DNA of 64,000 nucleotides from Cognatundibacterium squillarum (GTDB lineage Bacteria > Pseudomonadota > Gammaproteobacteria > Burkholderiales > Burkholderiaceae_D). Positions 50,629 through 60,016 of the stretch are shown piece by piece. Each line of letters opens with the position of its first letter. Positions within the stretch are counted from its first letter, which is position 1. The stretch lies in assembly GCF_014652435.1 (NCBI RefSeq), contig NZ_BMYU01000003.1, positions 62,001-126,000 on the forward strand, written 5' to 3'. The notes under the pieces were generated by a model. That model saw only the letters and a list, made by a program, of their open reading frames with translations, did not search any database and was not told the DNA's origin. The position numbers and the translations under genes were made by a program.

Positions 50629-52002
50629 ATGCCCGATCGCAATTCCACAATGCGTTCGCTGTTACTGTGCCTGTCTCTGGCAGGCGCAGTTTCGGCCGCG
50701 CTGGCAGCAAGCCCGAACCGCACGCAGCAAAAAGCGCGCGCCGAAGCAGAGCGGGCCGAATTACAACAGCAGTTAAAAGCGCTGAAAGCCGATATCAATA
50801 AAACGGAAAACGCGAAAGATCATGCCGCCGATGCGCTGGCTGAATCTGAACGCGCCGTCTCAGAAGCCAACCGCTCACTGCGCGATCTTCAAAGCGAACA
50901 GGCAGATACCGAAGCCCGTTTGCAGCAACTGTATGCGAAGCGCGCCGCACTGGAAGCTGAGGTTGAAAAACAAAAGCAACGTTTATCCGGCTTTCTGAAA
51001 CGCCAGTACATGCACGGCGACAGTGACCGTATGAAGTTATTACTGTCCGGCGACAATCCGAACCGGATTAACCGTGATTTGCAGTACATGGGTTATGTGT
51101 CGCAAACGCAGGCCAAAATGATTGACGGTTTGCGTAGCAGCCTGAAAGCCGTTGAGCAGAACACGCTGGAAACCCAGCAGGTTAAGGCAGAACTGGATGA
51201 AATTACTGAAGAAGAAAAAGAACACAAAGCTGCGTTAGAGCGTGAAAAGAAAAAACACGCAACGCTGGTGACCCAGTTATCCGATAAATTATATGCACAG
51301 CGCCGTCAGGCCGATAATCTGCAAAAAGATGAGCAAAGGCTGACACAACTGGTCGGAAAACTGAACCAGTTGATCGAAGAACAGATCAAAGCAGAAAAAG
51401 CCCGCGCGGAGCGGGAAGAGAAATTGCGGCAGGAAAGACTGGCCGCACAGAAGGAAAAAGAACGTCTGGCAGAACTGGAGCGCAGGAAAAATGCGAACCG
51501 CCCTGCAGACAGCAACAAACCGGCACTCGTACCGTCTAAACCGATTAAACCGGCAGAACCGGAAGAGCCCGTGCGCGAAGCGCGCAGCAGTATTCCGGCT
51601 GCCGGCGAGTTTGACAAACTCAAAGGCCAGATGCGCTTACCGGTACGCGGCGAAATTCTGGCGAAGTTCGGCAGCCGGCGCGGTGATGGCCCGACCTGGA
51701 AAGGTTTGTTCATTAAAGCGCCCGAAGGTAGCGAAATACGCGCCGTTGCACCGGGTAAAGTCATTTTCGCTGACTGGTACAAAGGCTATGGCAATATGGT
51801 CATTGTCGGACACGGCGATAAGTACATGAGTATCTACGGCAATAACCAGTCGGTACTCAAACATGTCGGCGATACCGTTAAAGCAGGTGATGTCATCGCC
51901 AGCGCCGGCAGCAGCGGCGCGAACGAAGAATCAGGTTTATACTTTGAGATCCGTCGTGAAGGACGGGCATTCGATCCTTTAAACTGGATCTCTGTTAAAT
52001 AA
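50629..52002 (+). CDS. envC: EnvC-type murein hydrolase activator (degenerate M23/LytM domain)
   Basis: A 457-residue periplasmic protein. A signal peptide ('MRSLLLCLSLAGAVSAALAA' from residue 8) is followed by long coiled coils (residues about 30-270, Glu/Lys/Arg/Gln-rich) and a C-terminal LytM fold ('MRLPVRGEILAKFGSRRGDG' to 'FDPLNWISVK'). The metal ligands of active M23 peptidases are missing: the usual HxGxD reads KGLFIK and the final HxH reads GLYFEI. It is therefore an activator of amidases at the division site, as EnvC is, rather than an enzyme. Six bases after gpmA and 14 before ctpA. Confidence 0.9.
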   Translation: MPDRNSTMRSLLLCLSLAGAVSAALAASPNRTQQKARAEAERAELQQQLKALKADINKTENAKDHAADALAESERAVSEANRSLRDLQSEQADTEARLQQLYAKRAALEAEVEKQKQRLSGFLKRQYMHGDSDRMKLLLSGDNPNRINRDLQYMGYVSQTQAKMIDGLRSSLKAVEQNTLETQQVKAELDEITEEEKEHKAALEREKKKHATLVTQLSDKLYAQRRQADNLQKDEQRLTQLVGKLNQLIEEQIKAEKARAEREEKLRQERLAAQKEKERLAELERRKNANRPADSNKPALVPSKPIKPAEPEEPVREARSSIPAAGEFDKLKGQMRLPVRGEILAKFGSRRGDGPTWKGLFIKAPEGSEIRAVAPGKVIFADWYKGYGNMVIVGHGDKYMSIYGNNQSVLKHVGDTVKAGDVIASAGSSGANEESGLYFEIRREGRAFDPLNWISVK

Positions 52003-52016
52003 GAATCAGGTGAAAC

Positions 52017-53531
52017 ATGGGCAGTAAATTTAAAAACTTAGGCTTGATCGGGCTCGGCATGGTAGCCGGTGTTGCTGTCTCCATGCAGTTTTCCGCGCTG
52101 GCACAAAAAGAAGCCACGCAACCTATTCCGTTGAAGGAATTGCAAAGCCTGTCCAATGTGTTCGGACTGATCAAATCGTCTTATGTGGAACCGGTTGAGG
52201 ATTCCAAACTGATTTCCGACGCGATTTCCGGCATGGTGACTTCGCTGGACCCGCACTCTGCTTATCTTGATAAGAAATCGTTCAAAGATCTGAATGAAAG
52301 TACGCAAGGCCGCTTTGTCGGTCTGGGTATCGAAGTCGGTATGGAAGACGGCTATGTGAAAGTCGTTTCGCCGATTGAAGATTCTCCGGCTTACCGTGCC
52401 GGACTGAAACCGGGTGACCTGATCACACGCCTGGACTCGCAGCCAGTCAAAGGGCTGACACTGGACGAAGCCGTCAAAAAAATGCGCGGTGAACCAAACA
52501 CTAAAATCACCCTGACGATCGCGCGTAAAACCGAAGACAAACCTATCGTTGTCACCATTACACGCGAAGTCATTAAACAGCAAAGCGTGAAAGCGAAAAT
52601 CGTCGAGCCGGGTTACGCATGGCTGCGTATTTCTCAGTTCCAGGAACCGACCGTCGACGATATGGTGAAGAAATTGCAGGGACTGTACGCACAAGACCCG
52701 AACATCAAAGGTCTGGTACTGGATCTGCGCAATGATCCGGGCGGCGTGTTGCCGGGTGCAATCGGTGTTTCTGCCGCCTTCCTGCCAAAAGATGTGGCCG
52801 TGGTATCGACCAAAGGTCAGATGGATGATCAGAATGTGACTTACTACGCACGCCGCGAATACTACAGTGGCCGCACACTCAGCGATCCTTTGTCCAAACT
52901 GCCGGAAGCTGTAAAAAACGTCCCGATGGTGGTATTGATTAATACTGGTTCTGCATCGGCATCCGAAATCGTTGCCGGTGCACTGCAGGATTACAAACGT
53001 GCGACGATCATGGGTACGCAAAGTTTCGGTAAAGGCTCGGTTCAGTCTATCATCCGCTTCCCGGTAAACGCGAAAGAGCCGGACTTTGCAGTCAAACTGA
53101 CGACAGCGCGTTATTACACACCGAAAGACCGCTCGATTCAGGCACGTGGTATTGAGCCGGATCTGCTGGTGGAAGAAACCGCAGAAGGCGATGGTCTGAA
53201 TACCTTCCGTTCACGCGAAGCCGATTTGCAAAAGCATCTGAGCAACGATAAAGACAAGGAAATTTCCCGTCCGAAAGTGGATGAACAGGAAGAAGAGAAA
53301 AAACTGCTGGAACTGGCGAAAAAAGTAAAACCGCTGGAATACGGCAGCAAAGAAGACTTCCAGTTATCGCAGGCGCTGAATCATCTGAAAGGTTTGCCGG
53401 TGAAACTGGCAGAACGTAAAGAGAAAGATGCCGACGCGAAATCAGAAAAATCCGAAAAAACAGAGAAATCTGAAAAATCAGATAAAACGGATAAATCCCA
53501 CGGCGGTCACTCCGAACCTAAGAAAAAATAA
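52017..53531 (+). CDS. ctpA: C-terminal processing peptidase CtpA (S41, PDZ)
   Basis: A 504-residue exported serine protease. The N-terminus has a hydrophobic signal/anchor ('LGLIGLGMVAGVAVSMQFSA'). A PDZ domain follows ('GLGIEVGMEDGYVKVVSPIE', 'RAGLKPGDLITRLDSQPVKG', about 100-180), then the S41 core with the nucleophile in 'NTGSASASEIVAGALQDYKR' (near 313) and the general-base Lys in 'TQSFGKGSVQSI' (near 338). The last 35 residues are a low-complexity tail of repeated Lys-Ser/Thr-Glu/Asp triplets ending in 'HSEPKKK', unusual for the family. Likely works with EnvC-regulated hydrolases on cell-wall enzymes. Terminator follows. Confidence 0.93.
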   Translation: MGSKFKNLGLIGLGMVAGVAVSMQFSALAQKEATQPIPLKELQSLSNVFGLIKSSYVEPVEDSKLISDAISGMVTSLDPHSAYLDKKSFKDLNESTQGRFVGLGIEVGMEDGYVKVVSPIEDSPAYRAGLKPGDLITRLDSQPVKGLTLDEAVKKMRGEPNTKITLTIARKTEDKPIVVTITREVIKQQSVKAKIVEPGYAWLRISQFQEPTVDDMVKKLQGLYAQDPNIKGLVLDLRNDPGGVLPGAIGVSAAFLPKDVAVVSTKGQMDDQNVTYYARREYYSGRTLSDPLSKLPEAVKNVPMVVLINTGSASASEIVAGALQDYKRATIMGTQSFGKGSVQSIIRFPVNAKEPDFAVKLTTARYYTPKDRSIQARGIEPDLLVEETAEGDGLNTFRSREADLQKHLSNDKDKEISRPKVDEQEEEKKLLELAKKVKPLEYGSKEDFQLSQALNHLKGLPVKLAERKEKDADAKSEKSEKTEKSEKSDKTDKSHGGHSEPKKK

Positions 53532-53535
53532 TCAC

Positions 53536-53559
53536 AGGGCCGCAACAGCGGCCCTTTTT
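53536..53559 (+). terminator. Terminator after ctpA
   Basis: AGGGCCGC-aaca-GCGGCCCT followed by T4, immediately after the ctpA stop. Confidence 0.9.
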
Positions 53560-53594
53560 CTTGACGCTTCAGCAGCGACAAAGCCTTACAGCAT

Positions 53595-54365
53595 ATGGAT
53601 GATCAGCAATTACTACGTTATTCCCGGCATATTTTGCTGGAAGCCATTGGCATAGAAGGCCAGCAGGCCATTCATGATGCGCATGCGGTGATTATCGGTG
53701 CCGGCGGACTGGGATCACCGGCTGCAATGTATCTGGCCAGTGCAGGTACCGGAACAATCACGCTGGTGGACCATGATCATGTAGATCTGACTAATCTGCA
53801 ACGCCAGATTATGCATAGCAGCGAAAGCGTCGGACAGCCAAAAGTCCAGTCCGGCAAACAAACACTGCATCGTATTAATCCGGATATTCAGATTCATACC
53901 ATTCAGGAAAAAGCAGATCAGGAACGCCTGTATCAACTGATTTCCGGCGCAACGGTGGTGCTCGATTGCAGCGATAATTTTGCGACCCGTCATGCCGTCA
54001 ACCGTGCGTGTGTCGCATACAAAGTGCCACTGGTTTCCGGTGCTGCCATTGGTTTTGACGGACAAATCAGCGTTTATGATACGCGGCGTGAAGACGCGCC
54101 CTGCTACGCTTGCGTATTTCCGCCTGATGCTGAATTTGAAGAAGTGCTGTGTTCACGCATGGGTGTGTTTGCGCCGCTGGTTGGCATGATAGGCACGATG
54201 CAGGCGGCTGAAGCACTGAAGCTGATGATGGGACTGGGTAAAAGTCTGGCCGGACGTTTACTGATGCTGGACAGCATCAGCATGGACTGGACCAGAATCA
54301 CCACCAAACGTAATCCGGAATGCCCTGTCTGCAAACAGCGACACTCCGCCGCACCACAACAGTGA
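53595..54365 (+). CDS. MoeB/ThiF-family adenylyltransferase (HesA/MoeB/ThiF)
   Basis: A 256-residue E1-like enzyme that adenylates the C-terminal Gly of a ubiquitin-like sulphur carrier (MoaD or ThiS). It has 'RYSRHILLEAIGIEGQQAI', the ATP loop 'VIIGAGGLGSPAAMYLASAG', 'DLTNLQRQIMHSSESVGQPK', 'DCSDNFATRHAVNRACVAYK', and two CxxC zinc pairs (PCYACVFP; CPVCKQ). No rhodanese extension. Used in molybdopterin or thiamine synthesis; sequence alone does not decide between MoeB and ThiF. It follows the ctpA terminator by 35 bp, so it may have its own promoter. Confidence 0.9.
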   Translation: MDDQQLLRYSRHILLEAIGIEGQQAIHDAHAVIIGAGGLGSPAAMYLASAGTGTITLVDHDHVDLTNLQRQIMHSSESVGQPKVQSGKQTLHRINPDIQIHTIQEKADQERLYQLISGATVVLDCSDNFATRHAVNRACVAYKVPLVSGAAIGFDGQISVYDTRREDAPCYACVFPPDAEFEEVLCSRMGVFAPLVGMIGTMQAAEALKLMMGLGKSLAGRLLMLDSISMDWTRITTKRNPECPVCKQRHSAAPQQ

Positions 54366-54399
54366 ATTTGAAACGGCATATGCCGGTCAGGAATTAGCT

Positions 54400-55047
54400 A
54401 TGTATACCCTGTATTACGCACCGAATACCGCCAGCATGGTTGTGCATCTGGCACTGCTGGAAGCACAGGCTGCTTATCGGCTGGAAAAAGTCGATTTCAG
54501 TCTGCGTGCACAAAAAGATCCGGCCTATCTGGCACTGAATCCGCAAGGCGTGGTGCCGACGCTGGTACATGAAGGCGTCGCTTATCAGGAAACGCCGGCG
54601 ATACTGATGCTTCTGGCGGAACACTTTCCTGATGCAGGCCTGATGCCGGCTGCCGGCAGCATAGCGCATGCACGCTGCCGTGAATGGCTGTTTTATCTGA
54701 GCCACAATCTGCATGCTACCTACCGCTTATGGTTTTATCCGGAAACACTGGGGCACACTGAGCTGCCTGCAGCGTTGAGGGAAGCATTGCAGATGCGCAT
54801 GGCGGGTTTCTGGGATTTTCTGGAAACCCATTTGCAGAACAATGGTCCGTATCTGTGCGGCGATCAGTTATCGGTTGCTGACTTTTATCTGACCGTACTG
54901 ATGCGCTGGTCGCGCCATATGCCGCGTCCGGCTACCGGCTGGCGGGCTTTACAGCAACTCGCAGCGCGGGTGGCGCAGCGCCCCAGCTGGCAGCTAATGT
55001 GTGAACGTGAATCACCTGAGCCGTGGCATCCCGGAGCGCCTGCATGA
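54400..55047 (+). CDS. Glutathione S-transferase family protein
   Basis: A 215-residue GST. The N-domain starts 'MYTLYYAPNTASMVVHLALL' and contains 'LNPQGVVPTLVHEGVAYQET', with the cis-Pro and the ET-P glutathione-binding turn, followed by 'PAILMLLAEHF'. The C-domain has 'GDQLSVADFYLTVLMRWSRH', the N-capping box. It starts 34 bp after the MoeB/ThiF gene, and its stop overlaps the ATG of the spermidine-synthase-like gene (ATGA), so the two are co-translated. Substrate unknown. Confidence 0.87.
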   Translation: MYTLYYAPNTASMVVHLALLEAQAAYRLEKVDFSLRAQKDPAYLALNPQGVVPTLVHEGVAYQETPAILMLLAEHFPDAGLMPAAGSIAHARCREWLFYLSHNLHATYRLWFYPETLGHTELPAALREALQMRMAGFWDFLETHLQNNGPYLCGDQLSVADFYLTVLMRWSRHMPRPATGWRALQQLAARVAQRPSWQLMCERESPEPWHPGAPA

Positions 55048-55835
55048 AGTCGAAAGCAACACAGGCTTACCGCGATCAGTCTGCCGCCATTGCGCTGCCG
55101 CCGGTGAACGTGGTTGATAAACACGGCGTGCGCACGCTGCATCTGGGCTCTGAAGCGATTCAGGGCGCGATGCGGCTGGCAGTGCCGGAGCAGATCGAAC
55201 TGGAGTACGTACAGCAAATGATGCTGTGGCTGCTGTTTCAGGATCAGCCGCAGCATATTGTGCAGTTTGGTCTGGGTGCAGCCGCGCTGACGAAGTTTTG
55301 TTATCACCGTTTTCCGCACGCCCGTGTAACAGCGGTGGAACTGAATCCTGCGGTGATTCAGGCTTGCCGCGCGCATTTTTTCCTGCCGGAAGATGATGCA
55401 CGTTTGCAGGTGCTGGAAATGAATGCACTGGATTTTGCAGCAGACCCGCGCCGCGCAGGCAGCGCCGATATTCTGCAAATTGATTTGTACGATGCGGCGG
55501 CAGAAGCACCGGCGCTAGGCAGCATTCCGTTTTATCAGTCGTGTGCGCAATTACTGAATGAACAGGGCATGCTGGTGGTGAATATCTTCGGTACACCGGC
55601 CAGCTTCCGTCGCAACTGCGATCAGCATATTGCAATGCTGTCCGAATGCTTTGACGCCGTATGCTGGCTGCCGCTGGTGCATGATGCGAACACCGTGGTG
55701 CTCGCCTTCCGTTCCGCACCGGTGATTGATTTTGAAGCATTGTACGAACGCGCTGCAGAGATCCGCGCACAGTACAAATTACCCGCTGCAAAATGGGTTA
55801 AAGGCTTACAGCGCTGGATGCAGGAAATCGCTTAA
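55044..55835 (+). CDS. Spermidine synthase-like methyltransferase-fold protein
   Basis: A 263-residue protein of the spermidine synthase superfamily. The Rossmann core shows 'HIVQFGLGAAALTKFCYHRF' (nucleotide loop), 'RVTAVELNPAVIQACRAHFF' with the acidic residue, and 'SADILQIDLYDAAAEAPALG'. The catalytic Asp of true spermidine synthases (usually D in 'D..DP') reads 'QIDLYDA', which keeps Asp residues. There is no membrane segment. Polyamine synthesis is not assured; many relatives are annotated only by fold. Start ATG 55044 overlaps the GST stop. Confidence 0.8.
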   Translation: MKSKATQAYRDQSAAIALPPVNVVDKHGVRTLHLGSEAIQGAMRLAVPEQIELEYVQQMMLWLLFQDQPQHIVQFGLGAAALTKFCYHRFPHARVTAVELNPAVIQACRAHFFLPEDDARLQVLEMNALDFAADPRRAGSADILQIDLYDAAAEAPALGSIPFYQSCAQLLNEQGMLVVNIFGTPASFRRNCDQHIAMLSECFDAVCWLPLVHDANTVVLAFRSAPVIDFEALYERAAEIRAQYKLPAAKWVKGLQRWMQEIA

Positions 55836-55864
55836 ACAGCATCTCTGGCGCAGCATGGCAAGGC

Positions 55865-57724
55865 TCAGCGCTGCCATTGCACCGCAAAAATACCGCGCAG
55901 TGCATTGCACAGACAAACAGCTTCTGCAGCTTCCAGATCATGCAGCGTCAGGCTGCGCTCCTGCGCCTGCCACGGCGCAGTTTCGATTGCATAACGACGC
56001 ATAGTACCGGCTAACACGCCATCGCTGAGCGGTGGCGTGAACCACTGCCCCTGCAGTTTCACCAGCAGCGTGCTGCGCCCGCCTTCAGTCAGATGTCCAT
56101 GCTCATTCTGAAACAAGGCATCAAACGCGCCCTGCTGCTCAGCTGCACGCCAGGCATCGTCATACACTGCCCGGAAAGTGGTTTTATGGCGTAGCAGATA
56201 GTCCCCGCTGTCCAGTATCTGACCGGCGAGGATGACGCGTGGTAAAGCGTTTTCCGGCGTACTCAGCGGTGCCAGCGGGAAAGTCTGCGCAATGATCTGA
56301 CCATCCGGCTGCAACTGTATGCGCACCCGCTGCGCTTGCGAACCAGCCATCCTCACCATGTTTTCTGTCTCTTCACGCAATGCGGCAAGCTGCTGATCTG
56401 CAAACGGAATCCCGAGTGCGGCAGCGGAATTACGCAGCCTTTGCCAGTGCAATTCCGCCTGCCGGATGTCACCGCCAGCCGCCATCATGGTTTCGATCAG
56501 ACCGGCCTGCGGCAGCAAGCCGGTGAGGAAGCGGGCTTTTAACTGACATTCTTCAAATTCCAGCTGCGGGTCGCTGTCGAACACAATCCCTGCGCCGACG
56601 CCCAGCACACCGCGACGGTAACGGCCTTTGGCATCCTGAATCGCAGGCTGCAATTGCAGCGTACGGATAGGCACAGCGAGACAGAAATCCGGCAGATCGC
56701 CTTCTTTGCTGACCGGATCAAACCAGCCGATCGCGCCGGTGTACACATGACGCGCTTCGGTTTCCAGTTCGCGGATAATTTCCATGGTGCGGCGCTTCGG
56801 CGCACCGGTAATCGAACCACAGGGATACAGCGCATCCATCAGCGCGCCCAGCGTCAAACCCTGACGGCAGCGCGCTTCGATGGTCGATGTCATTTGCAGC
56901 ACGCTGGAAAAACGGGTGACTTCAAACAAACGCGGCACCTGCACACTGCCGGTTTCCGCGACACGCCCCAGATCATTACGCAGCAAATCGACAATCATCA
57001 GATTTTCTGCGCGGTTTTTGATGTCCTGCGACAGAGCCTGTGCTCTTGCCTGATCTTCCGCTGCATCACCGCTGGCAGCCGCCGTCCCCTTCATCGGACG
57101 TGCGCGCAATGTACCCTGCTGATGCTGTACAAACAATTCCGGCGAAAACGATAAGATGGTTTGCTGATCCGGTAAGCGGATCAGCGCGCCGTACGGTACC
57201 GGCTGGCGTTCACGCAAACGACGGTATAAATCGACCGGCTCGCCGTAAGCATCAAAATGCAGACGGTAGGTGTAATTCACCTGATACGTATCGCCGGCGC
57301 GGATGTAATCGCGGATACGCTGAATCGCGTCGCAGAATGCTTCGCGCTGCACACTGGGGCGAATCTCTGCAACACCGGACAAGGCCGGTTCACGCTTGTT
57401 CAGCCAGGCTTCAACCTGGTCACGACTCAGATGATGGCATTCGGAAAACAATAAAATCTGCGATGCCTGCTGATCTGCGCGCGGGCTGACACCCTGCAGC
57501 ATTGCACCGGTTTCATAAGACAGCACGCTGACCGCATACAAACCGCGCTGCAGCGCCTGCTGCACCTGCTGCCAGCAATCCTGCCACTGCGCAGGACCGG
57601 CACATACAACGGTCCCCGCATGTCCCAGATACAGGCGCGATGCCTTACCGTCTGAGCGTGCATCATCAAGTAAAGCGAAACAGGTTTCGCCGGTCAGAAC
57701 CGTTGCGGAAGGAAGATCAGACAT
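55865..57724 (-). CDS. pabBC: Fused aminodeoxychorismate synthase component I / 4-amino-4-deoxychorismate lyase
   Basis: A 619-residue fusion covering both chemical steps from chorismate to p-aminobenzoate for folate. The N-terminal ~380 residues are PabB: 'DTYQVNYTYRLHFDAYGEPV', 'KNRAENLMIVDLLRNDLGRV' and 'YPCGSITGAPKRRTMEIIRE'. The C-terminal ~230 residues are a class IV aminotransferase-like lyase (PabC): the PLP Lys is in 'LLRHKTTFRAVYDDAWRAA', and 'NEHGHLTEGGRSTLLVKLQG' and 'PPLSDGVLAGTMRRYAIE' follow. The glutaminase PabA is not in the window. Convergent with the spermidine-synthase-like gene, 29 bp apart. Confidence 0.93.
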   Translation of the reverse strand: MSDLPSATVLTGETCFALLDDARSDGKASRLYLGHAGTVVCAGPAQWQDCWQQVQQALQRGLYAVSVLSYETGAMLQGVSPRADQQASQILLFSECHHLSRDQVEAWLNKREPALSGVAEIRPSVQREAFCDAIQRIRDYIRAGDTYQVNYTYRLHFDAYGEPVDLYRRLRERQPVPYGALIRLPDQQTILSFSPELFVQHQQGTLRARPMKGTAAASGDAAEDQARAQALSQDIKNRAENLMIVDLLRNDLGRVAETGSVQVPRLFEVTRFSSVLQMTSTIEARCRQGLTLGALMDALYPCGSITGAPKRRTMEIIRELETEARHVYTGAIGWFDPVSKEGDLPDFCLAVPIRTLQLQPAIQDAKGRYRRGVLGVGAGIVFDSDPQLEFEECQLKARFLTGLLPQAGLIETMMAAGGDIRQAELHWQRLRNSAAALGIPFADQQLAALREETENMVRMAGSQAQRVRIQLQPDGQIIAQTFPLAPLSTPENALPRVILAGQILDSGDYLLRHKTTFRAVYDDAWRAAEQQGAFDALFQNEHGHLTEGGRSTLLVKLQGQWFTPPLSDGVLAGTMRRYAIETAPWQAQERSLTLHDLEAAEAVCLCNALRGIFAVQWQR

Positions 57725-58009
57725 AACACCAGATAACAGCGAGGGAAGTCCGGCAGTTTACCTGCTCCGGCGCGGCTTTGCACAAAGCGCTGTGCAGTGC
57801 GTAACACGCAACATGTGAAGAAATATGTACAGATCACCATCGCTTTCCTGCAAAATAGCGGAAATTGTGTCACCACTTCCGCAATGCCGGCAGTTTGCGG
57901 GGGATTTTCGTGGCACCGGCATCCTGTATCTGATAGCAGACTGCTGTACAAAATAAGCCGGTACAGCTGCGCCCTTACCGATTGCAGTCTGTTTTTTACG
58001 TTTGCCTCC

Positions 58010-59320
58010 ATGAAGACGCCTTCTTTCAGTTTACCGATCAGTACCCGTTTGTATCACCAGCAATTGCGGCTGGCTGCCATCTTTTGTCTTTGTGTTTTGT
58101 GCGCACTGACACTGATCAGTACACTGTTTTTCTGGCAGCAGCGTTCCGCTGCGTTGAGGCAGGAAGTGCAGATTCTGGCCAGTAATCTGGGTGATCATTT
58201 AATTACCGGCGATTTGCGCGCCATACAGAATCAGACACTGAACGCAAGTAATTACTCACACTGGGAATCCGTCACCGTGGTCGGGCGGGAAGGAAAAACC
58301 GTGGTGGCATGGGCCAACGGCAATCTGATTGCGCCGGAATCCGTGCGCCTGACATCGGTCATGAACGGTTTGCGTCTGCGCCAGACTTTCAGCGTACAAG
58401 TGTTGCAAACGCCGATTACCGATTCCGGTGGTCTGCGCGGTCAGTTACGGGTGGAAGTCAGCATGCTGCCGGTATGGCAGTTTGCCGGCATTCTGTTTCT
58501 GGCCGGATTACCGTTTGCCGGTCTGCTGGGCTGGCTGCTGGTGCGCTGGATGGTGGCACAGCAACTGAAGCTGCTGCAACCGCTGGAAGAAGTGGTCACT
58601 ACGCTGGAACAGGTCAACAGCCTGTCGAATTACAGCCTGCGCGTCACGCCGGATCGCGAGCGCCTGTTCGGTGCGCTGCAAACCAGTCTGAACCTGATGC
58701 TGGCGCGCATGGAAAGCTGGGAAACCGATACCCACAGCGCACTGCGTGAACAGCGTGCGGAAGAAAACCGTCTGGCGATTCTGGAAAATCACGACAGCCT
58801 GACCAAACTGCCGAATCGCCATTATTTCCACAAACTGATCACCAACAGCGTGGAACAGGCCATCGACACCGGAGAAATGCTCGCGCTGATGTTTATCGAT
58901 CTGGATCAGTTCCGCCAGATCACGGATGAACATGGCTTTGAAACCGGCGATCTGGTGTTGCGTGCGATTGCCGAGCGCTTGCGCGAAGTGTTACGCAATA
59001 CCGACACCTTGTGCCGTGTCAGTGCCGACGAATTTGCCGCGATTCTGCCGAATATTCAGGATTTGGATACGGTGCGTCAGCTGGCAGAGCGTTTATTGCT
59101 GGCGATTCGCAAACCGCTGATTCTGCAGGGACGTTCGCTGATGGTGACCGGCAGCATCGGCATTGCCTGCTGCCCTTTACACGCGGTGGAACAGCGTCTG
59201 TTCCTGCGCAATGCTGATCTGGCACTGCAATCGGCCAAAGCGGCGGGGCGCAATCACTGGAGTCTGTTCGACCCCAACCTGCATACGCCGTCCGGCACCA
59301 CGCTGCCGAAAACGCCTTAA
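58010..59320 (+). CDS. Membrane GGDEF-domain protein with degenerate active site
   Basis: From the ATG at 58010 the protein has 436 residues: TM1 (about 21-42), a periplasmic CHASE8-like sensor (about 43-156), TM2 (about 157-180), HAMP, and a GGDEF domain (about 260-430). The domain has the usual 'LTKLPNRHYFHKLI' and 'LMFIDLDQFRQITDEHGFET', but the signature reads SADEF instead of GGDEF (near 337). The inhibitory RxxD site (RNTD), five residues before it, is intact. It may bind c-di-GMP rather than make it. Upstream frame to 57797 lacks supporting features. Stimulus unknown. Confidence 0.85.
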   Translation: MKTPSFSLPISTRLYHQQLRLAAIFCLCVLCALTLISTLFFWQQRSAALRQEVQILASNLGDHLITGDLRAIQNQTLNASNYSHWESVTVVGREGKTVVAWANGNLIAPESVRLTSVMNGLRLRQTFSVQVLQTPITDSGGLRGQLRVEVSMLPVWQFAGILFLAGLPFAGLLGWLLVRWMVAQQLKLLQPLEEVVTTLEQVNSLSNYSLRVTPDRERLFGALQTSLNLMLARMESWETDTHSALREQRAEENRLAILENHDSLTKLPNRHYFHKLITNSVEQAIDTGEMLALMFIDLDQFRQITDEHGFETGDLVLRAIAERLREVLRNTDTLCRVSADEFAAILPNIQDLDTVRQLAERLLLAIRKPLILQGRSLMVTGSIGIACCPLHAVEQRLFLRNADLALQSAKAAGRNHWSLFDPNLHTPSGTTLPKTP

Positions 59321-59772
59321 TACGGTATGCGCAAACGGCGGTACAGCACGCCCAGCACAAACAGCGGACCGATCAGCAAAAAGCGCAGGTCTTCAAAAAA
59401 AGACGGCTTTTTGCCTTCGATATGGTGACCAATAAACTGACCAATCCACGCCAGCACAAACACGGCGGCACAGACCGGACGGATCAGCGTCACCGGTAAC
59501 GCGCCGAGCACGCTCAGAAAACAGGCTGCCATCAGCAACATACCCAGCGCCAGCCGCGAGGATAAAAAGAAATAGTAAATCAGCGCCGTCAGCACCACGG
59601 CGTAAGCGGCCAGCGGATGCAGCGACCAGATCATGCCGAGCAGGGTAAAGACGATGGCTGGTACACAAATACAATGAATCAGTTCATTGACCGGATGCCG
59701 GTGGCTTTCGGTGTAGCGCCATAGCAAACTGTCAACAGGCCGGCGTCGCGCCGGGCTCTGCGTATTGTTCAT
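59317..59772 (-). CDS. DUF962/Mpo1-like membrane protein
   Basis: A 151-residue inner-membrane protein with about four helices. The N-terminus 'RPVDSLLWRYTESHRHPVNE' then 'LIHCICVPAIVFTLLGMIWS' is the DUF962 signature; later 'GQFIGHHIEGKKPSFFEDLR' with the conserved HH..E.K.P. Fungal relative Mpo1 is an iron-dependent dioxygenase acting on 2-hydroxy fatty acids; His residues here could serve the same chemistry, by inference. ATG 59772 follows GGAGACATCACC. It overlaps the last bases of the GGDEF gene by 4 bp in convergent orientation. Confidence 0.85.
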   Translation of the reverse strand: MNNTQSPARRRPVDSLLWRYTESHRHPVNELIHCICVPAIVFTLLGMIWSLHPLAAYAVVLTALIYYFFLSSRLALGMLLMAACFLSVLGALPVTLIRPVCAAVFVLAWIGQFIGHHIEGKKPSFFEDLRFLLIGPLFVLGVLYRRLRIPY

Positions 59773-60016
59773 GGTGATGTCTCCGCGATTGCCTCCTGAG
59801 GAGGTCTGATTGCTGGTGTGATGTGTGCTGAAGGAATCAGCACAGCGGGACATCATACTGCGGAAAGCGATGGTCTGAGAACTGCTTTGTTGCATGCTTG
59901 TCAGTGCATAAAAATGCAGCAGAGACAGGGCAGGCTGCCGCTGCCATACCACTGCCGTGACGGCCTGCCTTCTGCCGCTCTTTCATCGTCGCAGACCACA
60001 TAAAACCAGTCAGCAT

